From: Holothuria scabra
Taxonomy: Eukaryota > Echinodermata > Holothuroidea > Aspidochirotida > Holothuriidae
Reading direction: 5' to 3'
DNA: 64,000 nucleotides
NCBI GenBank assembly: GCA_037179385.1
Contig: CM074188.1
Coordinates: 21,779,318-21,843,317, forward strand
Shown here: positions 13,001 to 25,000 of the stretch, in pieces
Layout: each line of letters starts with the position of its first letter
Position numbering within the stretch: the first letter of the stretch is position 1
Made by a program: the position numbers and the translations under genes
Notes under the pieces: generated by a model
The model's input: only the letters and a program-made list of their open reading frames with translations
Database searches by the model: none
Told to the model about the DNA's origin: nothing

Positions 13001-16000
13001 TACATACAGGTCATGCATTTTGAGACTTTTGATTGCAACTGCACACCACCATTAACCTGAATTCCCTGTGAGGAATGCCATTTTTTCATGCTTAGATAAA
13101 TATGGGAATTTGGATAAATCTATTTAAGTTTAATAAAACAACACACCTATCTGACACCTTAATTTCCTGAGGAGTCTGATTTGTATCATTTCTGGAAAAT
13201 CTAAAACTCAATCCCTGACCTAATAGCTACATACTGTTAGCTTTGTACAGACTCAATGCACATTTAGCATACTTTGGCCACTCCAAATTCTTGAAAGAAT
13301 TACACTATAGCTTCTGACATTTGGGCACAACTAAACTTTTCTGCATTGCAATCAATACCCACTTTGACAATTCTCATCAAACTAACCATTAGATTTGGGA
13401 GGGAAACCAGCATTCACATGAACACCAATTCTGATGGCATTCACCATCAAAAATCGGACAAATCCAATTTATTTCCTAATTTATACACTTTTACTAGTCA
13501 CTAAAAAGAGTTCATTCAATAACACTGACATTGTACAAGCTTCTTGTAGTAGTGATCATTTACATCAAGCTTTGGTTGTAGCATACACATCTTTGGCTAG
13601 GAGTCCCAATACTGCAAAACAAACTTGCTAAATTTCTTAGACAGGTCAGCACCAACAGAATGAGTCAGATAAGCTGGGTACAGCATGTACATTTATGGCA
13701 AAGAATAAATCAAAATGACCTCTGACCTCTTTGTTTACATGGTCTTCTTCAGTACTGCTGACATCATCATCTCCATCATCACTTACATCAATAACATCAT
13801 CCACACCTAAAAGTGTACAGGGAAAAAACAAATTGACCACAAAATGTCTTCAAAGGTGTAGTCAGAAGGGGATAAGACTGCAACTAGAGAAAACTTAATG
13901 CTGCAATGGATCTTTAAATCAAAATGATGCAGATTAATGTCTTTTGAAACTGATATTAGTAGTAGCTTGAAAAGCACATCGGCGCAGTCCATGCTTTAAT
14001 ACATTGTAGAAGAGGGAATTATTTTGATTGGAAGGATATTCATTCATACATATTGGTAATATACAACTTCATTTGGTATATTAGAGTCAGGTGACTGTTC
14101 ATTATCCCATATTAATGCACTCATCTAAGGCTGCCCCATTTAACAGAGTTTGGCAACTTTTCTAAAGTTATTGACGTCAAGGTTTTCCTTCTTTTCAGTC
14201 TTTTTAATGAATATGTTATTGTGTATGTCCCAACCCGACCGGACCGACCAACCAACCAACCAATTAACTAACCAACCAACCCTAGTGCACGGTTTGCTTT
14301 AACCCCCTAATCATGAATTACAATAGGTTAATGCACAGTCCTCCATTGTTAAACCTTTACCTATTACATGTAAATACCAAACAACATTACCATCATTTAT
14401 GTTGGTTTGACTTTGCTCTCCATTTGAGTCAGGGACAGGAAACATGAAACAACTCTTAATGGTGGGAACTGGAAGTCTGTTCTTGGGAAAGCACTTTCGT
14501 AAGATGATACTTATTAAGGAGATGATGCCATCAATCTCTTTTGCTGAAAGAAAAGAAGAAATGCAGTGTTGTTACACAAAAAATTAAAAAAAAAAAAAAC
14601 ATAAAATTGACTGTTAAATTTGAAGCACAAAACATTCCCATTTTAGCCCAAGCTCTTGGGGAAATAACGATATTGAATACCCAGCCTTTGATGGCAATGG
14701 ACGTAGAAAAGGTCTCTGGTAAATTTTAAAGGGAAAAAAGCTATGAAACTGAAACCTTAAAAATTGTTTTAAAGATCCCAAAGAAAGCAAAAACTATTAG
14801 GAATTTACAGAATGTAACTACAAACAAAGCAAAAATGTTTTTGCACAGTGCTTACAAACAATTCATCAATTGTCCGAAACAGACTTTTTTTAACTCTGGG
14901 ACATACCAAACATGTTTCTCCCACTATGCTGCAGTTATCTTTTACATTGAAATTCAAATCTTTCTTATCATTTCTACCAGGGTTTCCTTAGAAGAGCAGG
15001 GGAATGAGGGGAGGGATTTGCCCTGCATTCCAGAAGGTGGCTAAAGGTGGGCAAAATCCCAATCCACTTATTTCATTTCCCCCAAAATTATCAATATCTT
15101 GGTTTCTTTCTTCAAAAGACAACACTTTTGCAGCAATGTTTGAATTTACATTTATAAATGGCCTCAACACCCTTCAAATTGCACCTTACAGGGACCTTGA
15201 AGCAAGCTTTTGTTCCAACCCAAACCAACTTGTAACTTTAGCCAAGGACAGCATTCATTCAGACTTGGGGTTAAGTAACAAACCAACCCCCGCCTTTTTT
15301 ATGTTTCTGGTGGAATCCCTGTCCAACATATTTTTAAAGCCTATATTACAAAAAATGGAACAGACTTAATCAATGTTCAAAATCATAACCCAACAAATTA
15401 TCCTATGATTCATTATACAGACAAAATGAGATTAAAGGAAAACAATGACAGTTATTAATGATGTGTGAACTGTTATGCAGTGGTTGTTTTAAATCTGGTG
15501 TTACCATCCCCAATGGGTTGGTGAGCTGAGATCATAATGAAATGAGTCTATTTTTTTTTCTGAGTTACTCACAAGAGCTACTTGGCATGTCCAGGATGAT
15601 GCCATAAAGAATCTTTATACCATCAGCTTCTATAAATGCCTTCCTTCCCGATTCTGAAAAGCAAAATTAAATCATTTAAAGTAGGATTAATACACATTCA
15701 GGGCTCGAAATAAGCTTGAAAAAGCTCATGGTCAAAATGAGCAAAATGAACATCAGCCTATGTTATTTCAATGGACATTTACTGGGGGGCATCATGGCCT
15801 TCAGAAAGGGCATGGAAGGCCATGGCCATCAGAGCGACTGGTTATTTTGAGTTACGGACAAAAATCCATGACTTTAAAATGACTTTCGAGGACATTCACT
15901 GATATTTCCAGCACCTTTAAAACAATAAGATTCCATTTTATCATCTTCTTTCACAAAATAATGTAACTGAACATTAAGAAAACCAGAACAATAAGTCCAC

Positions 16001-19000
16001 TTCCCTGACTTTTCCACAACCTTTCGAAAAATTGCTCATTTCCCTGGCTTTTCAGGCAAGGAAATTGACTCGGCAGCCTCCACTTAACCAATCACTACTG
16101 AGACCACTGATCATTTTTTAGTTAGTTTCAAGTCAGTACAAATGTGGTGCAGAATTAACAAAAAAAATTGTAAAAACAAACTGATTGCTGCTTTAAGACC
16201 TTAGGTGTAACTTCCAAACAAAGTAATGCAAATTTATATGACATATATTGAGAAAAGTGTGTTTATTCCTGGCCAGCTATGAGTAAACCACTACAGTCCA
16301 GGTCATTTTACAGCAATGTCTGATCAGATTTCACTCAGATTGTTGTGAGTATTACTTAAAATTTCCTACATCTTTGGTGGAAAAGAAACAAACATTTGCC
16401 AACTTGTGTAAATATATGTTTTATAGAGCAGGGCTACGAAAATTTAAGTCATACTAATTGTTCTCTGACGTCACATCCGCATATAGCTTTTATCAAATAC
16501 GCATAGTCCAACAAAAACTATATGTCAATGTGACGTCACGAAATAAATAGTTAACATTTCATTTCTTGGTCCTCTCATACGGGTTATACATTTACACAGG
16601 ATGGCAAATTTTGGGTCCTTTTGACAATAGATGGAGGAGATTTTCACTTTAATTCACAAAAATCAGATAGTAATTTGATATTGTGGTAGTGTGACATAGG
16701 CTCACTATTTATACCACCCAAATGACATCTGAAGAAACAACAAAACACACCCACAATGCAAATTGGTTTAGTAGGGCATCATGCATAGCCTTTTTGCTAA
16801 TGAAGGGGGTACATCTCGCCATACTGAGCTATATATTACATCACTCACACACAGTAAATATGTACAGGTTTCCTGAATGCTAAGATTTTTTGTATGGAGG
16901 CTGCCATATTTGCATTTGCTAAGCCCAAGAGGGTGCAAATATGTAAAACTATCTCCTAGCCTACTCTATGTCCAAAGCAAATTTACACAGGTCTATAGGA
17001 AGCTATTCCAGTACACAGCAGTGCAATGGTTTCACAGCAAAACCATATGGATAAAACAATAGTAATTTAAAATGAAGCCATGTGTAGCCAAGGGGTTAAA
17101 ACCAAGGGCTACACAATACTACAATTTCATCCAAGGAAAACATGGCTAAGATACTTACTCAGACTTGTGAGGTTTTTGATTACCCCCAGGATAGCTTTGC
17201 GGATTCCAACATGCCTGTTTCGTACATCATGGCGATGCCATTCATAAAAGAGTGATAGCAGCACAGAGATACCACCCTGGCCTAATGCTCGAGCTGCATT
17301 GCTTTCTGAAATATATATAAAGTACAATTTATGAATGCTACAAGTACACTGTGGTTACATGTTGTTTGAAAAAACATGAACCATTCCATTGAGAACCACA
17401 AGACCTCAAAACACTGATACCAATGTTCTGAAGCAGCCAGAGAATGCATGGAACATTTTCTTGTTGTCAAGTTTTACATGAAGCAGGTTTGGGTCCAGCT
17501 CCCATCAAATCTATGTTTTCTTCACCATATTCAGGTTTCTGCAGAATCAGGTGCCATTACTCGATTTATAGGAAGTGCCCTTTCAAATAAATGTGACAAC
17601 AAGTTTCAAAGGTCCATTTCCTCAAACTTTGAAAAAGACTTTTCGCTGAGGAAACCTAGGTGCAAAATGGTGCTACATGTTTCTATTTTTGAAAGTATTT
17701 TCATGAAGCAAATAAAAAATTTTTGTAAAAATATTGCAAAAAGCCCTTAAACTCTCCCACTCAAAAAAATTTCAACACCACAGAGACAACAACAAAACCT
17801 GTCTAGCAAAATGTTTTTCTTGAAAACTTTGCTCAAGACTCACAATTTCCTGAAATCAGGACATTTCCTGAACTCATAAATCTTTGACTGTTACCATAAT
17901 ATTTCCCATAATGACAGTTCACTGCCTCAACTTTAAAGACTAGGATAACAGACTTTTCTGTTTGATGGGCTCTTTAAATAGTGATCTGGGGAGCAAGAAG
18001 GTTGTTACAAGTTTGTAAACCCTATGCTTTGCTGTTTTCTGACTCCTTGGTCACAAGACAAAGGGAAGTTTTTGTCGCTGTGCACTGACTGCTGTGCATT
18101 GACAGCTAACTTCATACAGGGTACTTGATGAAAACTGGGTGTCTTCTCCAATCTAAATTACATTAAATTATGGTGAAAATACATGTAGAATCTTATCTTC
18201 CAATTCCAACCTCTACAAATGCAGGACCTTCAGTTTTAGATTTCTCAGGGGCACTACAAATCACACCCCTTGGAAAGTTAAGGAGTGTAGTAGGTATGGT
18301 GTTTTATTAAACTTAAATAGATATATATGAGCTTCAAATCTTTATCTCAGTGTGCAAAAAAACACACTCAGCACAGTAATTTGAGGTGACTGATGTTGAT
18401 GTCCCACTTGCATGCCTAAAAATTCAAAGCCTGCAAATGCTTCAGTGTTCAAATGTAATTTTATCATTACACTTGTTAATTTGTAAAGGAAAATACGTCT
18501 TGGCAAAACCAAGAAACATTTCCCTGCTGACCAACAACAAATCTATCTACTTAGACAAAATCATGTTTTTTTCCCATGTAAAACACACTTTGCACCCAGT
18601 GATAACGTAACCAGGAGGGTGTGGGGTGATGGAAGGGCAGGATACTACCCAAGCACTCCACAACTTTTATTTCACCAACATTGTTTGCTACTTTACAAGG
18701 CCAAGAAAGAGGCATTGATCTGAAAGGCCTTTGAGGTGTAAAACTCTGTCTTACATAAACCTCAAAGGTTTTTGAGGTGCAAAACCCCATCTAACTCCAT
18801 CCCTCAAAGGTCTTTGAGGTGTAAAACCCCGTCTAACATAACCCTCAAAGGTCTTTGAGGTGCAAAACCCCATCTAACTCTATCCCTCAAAGGTCTTTGA
18901 GGTGTAAAACCCCATCTAACTCTATCCCTCAAAGGTACATGCTGCCTAATCAATTTACATGCTGCATGCTTGCAAGTCAACGATTCCATCATTTTCAATT

Positions 19001-22000
19001 TGACCTATAGGAAGAATAGCAATTAGCAACCCCTCCCCCCTCTCAGCCCCTTCCCTTCTGATATATTTGAAACCCTTCCACATGCTTTGCTCACACATTT
19101 GCTCATGCATAAAGTAAGATGATTTCAAGAATCTTACTTGATTTGGTCAACATAAATAGAGAGTCGATGGCAAGCTTGCAAATTGTATGATGTTTCTTTC
19201 CGCAAGTTGCAACAATCCTGAGCATGGTGTTGACGGCACCTGACTTCCCAAGATTTGATGAATTTACAGCTGCAATGCAAACAAAAATAAAATCATTAGA
19301 TAGTATTCCAAATTCTAGTTCTCAATATGGAAAACCTAAATACCAACAGTGACCATGGGCCAGATTACACATAAGTAGGTGGGTGCAACTATGACATTCA
19401 TCCATGCCATTTTTCTTCATTTGGATTGGTTACAAGTTTTGCACATATTGAAAAGTTGTTCCAGTTTACCTCTGGTTGTCCCTAAATACCCTAACCATAG
19501 TAAAAAGCAGCAGGCTTCATGAGCAAAACGACAAAAATTAGTTACAGTTTCAAGACGACTATCATTTATATGCTTGTAAGCATATCTAGACAAACAAAGA
19601 CTAGCACAAATATAAACACATGCTGTCTTCAAGCACTCAACCTACCCTACGTTTTAACCCCATCAGCAGGGATGTAGCTACAGTGGGCGGTGCTGGGCAG
19701 TGACACCCAGCACTCCAGGCAAACGCACCTCTCCCCACCCACCACAAATCTTCCTACGTAGGTCTAAAACTAGCTCCAAATTCATTCCCTAAAGTAAAAT
19801 GAGGTAAAAAATGAAAAATTAATGGCTGAAAAATGGGGTAGATGCCACGGGGTGGGGTAAGATGCTTGTCTTAGATCAGACAATTACACAGCACTCAAAT
19901 TTGGCTAGCTACATCCCTGCCGATCAGAATAATTACAGTAAACATTAAGGGGGAGATCACACAACTGTGTGCTCTTGATATTAAAACAAAAAGCAAAAAA
20001 AGGGATTTGCCACTTGCCATGCTGAAGTTAAATTTCCACCCAGGTGCTGCTCTAGCAAAAGATTTTTTATAAATGACATCACAAGTTTATCAGGGGCATT
20101 TTTTTTCTTTTGCACATACAAACCACTTATCTTTTAGAAAAGAATTGACTATAATAAAAAAAAAAAAAAAAAACCAGTTAAAGGCCTTGCAAAAATGACT
20201 TCAAACAACTGCTTACAATTCTACATTAAGCAGAGCAGTTCAAATAATATGAAATAATTTCCTTACTATTTGAACAATAGAGTTTCATGACTTGCAACAG
20301 AGGTAGAAGATAGTCAAAGTTGCCAGAATTTGTTCTGATTAGACTAAGAGTTATGGGTAAAGAACCGCCAAGACGTGCCTTGATTCCAAACTTTTTATCT
20401 GTGGGTACAAGATATATATATACAAAATGAAAATTCTGATTTGACTAAGAGTTATGGGTAAAGAACCACCAAGACGTGCCTTGATTCCAAACTTTTTATC
20501 TGTGGGGAACAAGATATGTACATACAAAATGAAAATGCTTCTACTGCAGAAAATAGAGAATAAAATTATAAAATCAAGGAAAAGTTCCAAAGACAAGACT
20601 TTGTTCTGTGTATTTTAAACTGGATAATGAAAACCATGATGAATGATTCATCAGATTACCATTAATGGTGCATGCTAATACTCACATCATCTTGACATTC
20701 TCAAATGTATTGCATTGTATTTCATTGTATCATATTATGTTGTATCATATCGTTTCATAGAGTATTAAGATAGATTTCTACAAAATTATATACATACTCA
20801 TAAAATAATTGTGGGGGAGGTCAGAAAAAACAAACTTCAATGCTTGTACAGGCATACCCAGTTTTAAGGGTACCTTTAGCTTTAAGGGTGCAAAAGAAAA
20901 TAACAGCTTTACTGTTTGAGAAACACATTTTAATCACACTTAGTAATAATGGTCAACTTTTGTCAGTCCATTATGGCCAGGTGACTGTTCAGGATCCCAA
21001 AATGATCTCATGGTAATGAATATACATACTAATCTTGGACTACTCCATGTTAGTGGTGGTTGCACCATTTTTAATAATGGATTTATTTACCAATGAAATT
21101 TGCTCTCTTTTTAAACTGAACTCTTGGTGTGAATGAATGACAATGTTAAACAAAGTTTGTGCATTTGTTTACAATTAATGACTGTTTATGAGTGCCATAG
21201 TGTTGAATTAGTTCATGAGTTGAAAGATTGCACTTCTATTCAACGAGGCAAAGCTGAGTTGAATAGAAGGTTCAATCTTTCAACAAATGAAATAATTCAG
21301 TGCTTTTCCACAAATGAAAACATTCATAATTACTTTTATATAACACCTACCTTGTTTGTAGAATCCCTAGGATCCTAAAGTTGGGCAAACTCATCCTCAT
21401 TTAGGAGCTCAAAATTTGTACATCTAACCACCATTTTGTAACGCTAGGTAAAGGGCGTCTTTATGGCGCAGTAACAGGAGCCTTTCTGTAATCATAGCTC
21501 TGGCGGTTACTGGATCCATTGACATAGGTCTGCGTCTGCAACGTAGCCTACTTGTATGTGTAGCCTATGTGCAATGCATGATTCCCAACGTGATTATTGA
21601 TTCGCAGCAATGCAGATCAATGTGATCGTACATACTTAAGCCTACATACCACTTAGTCTACTAATGCTTTCTTAGCCCTCTTACTATTGCAATATGGAAA
21701 CTACTATCGCACTATACACGAACAGATTGTGTGATGGTGGGTGGTCAATGACAAGCATGTGACCACCAATCCTCCAATCAGATGTAGAGGAATCAAGATA
21801 GTGTTATATAAAACAGGGTAACAACTCTGAGGGTTTAATGCTATCACTGTGTGCACTGGGGTTGCATCCTAATGCATCCCTCCAATCAGATGTAGAGGAA
21901 TCAAGATAGTGTTATATAAAACAGGGTAACAACTCTTGAGGGTTTAATGCTATCACTGTGTGCACTGGGGTTGCACCCTAATGCATCCCTCCAATCAGAT

Positions 22001-25000
22001 GTAGAGGAATCAAGATAGTGTTATATAAAACAGGGTAACAACTCTCAGGGTTTAATGCTATCACTGTATGTATCCCTTGCCTCAACCCAATGAAAGTGCA
22101 CATAGAGCTTTAACCCTTTACCGTTGCTTGGGTCCTTTTGGACCCATGCGGAGAGCACGGCTGTCACCCAACTTTACTGTTTCACGCGGAGCTTGAAACT
22201 GCGAGTAGCTACCCGAAAATTCGGCCACAACAATGAGAGGGACAATAATTTAAGGTCACGGGGTCAATAACCTATGGAAGCTGATGCGGGGCATGCTACG
22301 TCTGCTTTTCCGCCCACTCCCGAGGAGCGCAAATATGCCCCGATTGGAGCACAACGGTAAAGGGTTAAGACACACACATATGATGTGCACATCAACTGGA
22401 ACACTTGTTCACCTTCTAGGTATTTGCAACTGTGATCCTGATATTAGAAACAAAACAAGATTCCCCTCATGAAGATGATAACAGAAGGCTCTCCTAAAAG
22501 TGGATATGATGACCACATTATTCCATGAGGACCCAGACTACTGGCAGCTTACCTTTAGCCCCAATTTTTGCGAGTAGAAGATGCAAACTTTTCATTAGTT
22601 GTTCACTAACAGGCTGTTCTCTGAAGACTACACCAAGAGTAGCTACAGTGACTTGGGTGGCTCCTCTGGCAACAAAAACAGATGCCTTCCTTTCCAAGTT
22701 TAAAATCTCTAGCAGACAGAAGGTTGCATTCAACAAAACTATTGAATCTGTTGAACTCTAAGAAATGATAAAAAGTAATAAAATAAAAATATTTTTAGAA
22801 TGTTCATGCCAAAACAAATCATCTTAATGTTTGTTCACAAGAAAAGCCACTGAATTGTAACATTTTAAGGGTAACCACAAAACCACAAAAATATTTGCAC
22901 TTTATAAGACATGAGTGTTCTATGATATCAAGACATATTTGAAAAAACTATGGCACAGTGCCATGCATCTGTTTGAAGACTTCAACATCCTTGCCCTATC
23001 TACCCATATTCACATCCTACCTGTATAACATGAGGGAAGGATTCAGAAAACCCTATGTGCTGTTTATCTAGGGGCTTGTTACTTCAATGTTCCAGCTTCC
23101 AAAATTAATGGCTGAAAAGCCCAACAGGCTTTTGGCATACACTAGAGATTTACAGTAAATTTACAATTTAATTAGGCCAAGTTGTACTCAAACAAAATCT
23201 TGTCCCACTACCACAGTCTGTTACCAGAAAGCCTGACACTGGAAGGAATCCTATAATGAGGTGTAACATTTTAAGAGAGTCCCACCCAATTTCATACGTC
23301 AATTTTACAATTTTTACAATGTATTTTTGAGAGTGTATTTTCGTCATTGTAGCACAGCAAAAATTGATATCCTTGTTTATTTCAGGCTTGGGGCGATTAC
23401 ATCTCAATGTAATCGATTACGATTGCTATTACTTCATATTTTACAATTGCGATTATGATTAGGATTACAGCTAAAATTGAAAGTAATTGATTACGATTGC
23501 GATTACATTGCAATGTAATCATGATTGCAATCGTGATTACATTTTCGTTCCACATTAAACAATGTAGTAGGCAAAACAATCCAGTGCCCACAACTGGAAA
23601 AAAGGCCATGGACATTGCTCTAGATAAGCCTGGACAGAACCAAGTCCTCCCAAAGTAGAGATTATTGAACCCATGCACTTCTCACTCATTTTAAGCTGGA
23701 ACATCCAGGAAAGAGGGACAATTAAATTTTGTCTTTCCAGCAGAAGAACCAAGCACTGAAAAAATTGTTTAGTAACTTTACTTCTTTGTTTAATTCAACT
23801 TCAATGTAATCAGAAATGAAACCACGATTGCAATTACTTTGCCATTGAAATCGATTACGATTGCAATTACTTTGCGATTTTCACAAAAGTAATCGATTGC
23901 GATTACAACTTCTTCAAAATGTGTAATCGATTGCAATCGATTACAATTACTGATTATGATTACCCCAAGCCTGGTTTATTTACTTGATGTTAGACCCCAC
24001 AGTTTATTACCACCCTGGAGATTATTGGATTTTATCATATTTTTATTGTTTTAAGCATTGAATTGGCTATAAACTGTAAAGTGAGAACATCAAGTAAACA
24101 CTGGACTTACCACCGAAAAGTCTGGTTTTAGACTGTTGGCGGTAGTTGATCTGAGTAAAAGCTTTTGCACATAATGCAGTGTAAGACTTTAAATGGCATG
24201 CGGGCATCTAAGACAACCAGAATTTCTGTGAGACTACCAAATATTACAAGAAGGTTGTCCCATGGAAAACCCCTAAATTTGAGTGCATCATCATTTGTAA
24301 TTTCCATGAATTCATGAATGACAAGCTTGTTATTCCTTGATCTTTGGTCAAGTCCAGTTGTAATCACCATACATAATTTTTTCTTCTCAATTTAGAGAGT
24401 GACTAATAAGCATTTCTGAAAAATCCGTGGGACTACGGTACCATATGTCCTGCAGGTCAACCAGTTTTCTGCTAAAGGTTGTCCTTTGGCCAACCATTTT
24501 ATTTTCTCCAGGCCATACACTGCATATGCACTTTAAGTATACAAAAGCAACTGTCACAATCCTTCCTCTCTTAGCAACTCTTTGTAAACAAAACAGTGCA
24601 GTTTACTTCTGGGCAAGTTCTGGATTCACAAATCAACAACAGAAAAACAATTAATTGAACTTTGGCTAGCATAGTTTACTTTGAACCTTGTTCTTTACTG
24701 TTTTAGGATGTTATGTTGATCTTTAAAAGAAACAAGCATCGTCATACCTCCATGGTTGCTAGGAGTATGTCTATGCCTTCATAAGGACTTGTTGCAACTT
24801 CCTTGCAATATTTTTCTACAAAGAACAAAAATACGTAAACATTGTTTATAATAGGTAGAAAGGAAAGAACACAAGAAACTTATACTAGACCCCCCACGAA
24901 CATCCCTTTTGGTGTTATTAGAACACATTTAATTCACTGATAAATTGCACACATTGATCGTGATGACCTTTTCCAAGCATATGGCAGTGGCAGTATCTGC

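Noticed and set aside
15004..15369. 121-residue plus-strand frame in a CCP1 intron.
   Set aside because: No recognisable motif, promoter or splice context; probably a chance frame.
24128..24370. 80-residue minus-strand frame between CCP1 exons b and c.
   Set aside because: Exons b and c already join in phase and match vertebrate CCP1 without a gap; the frame lacks proper splice borders and homology.
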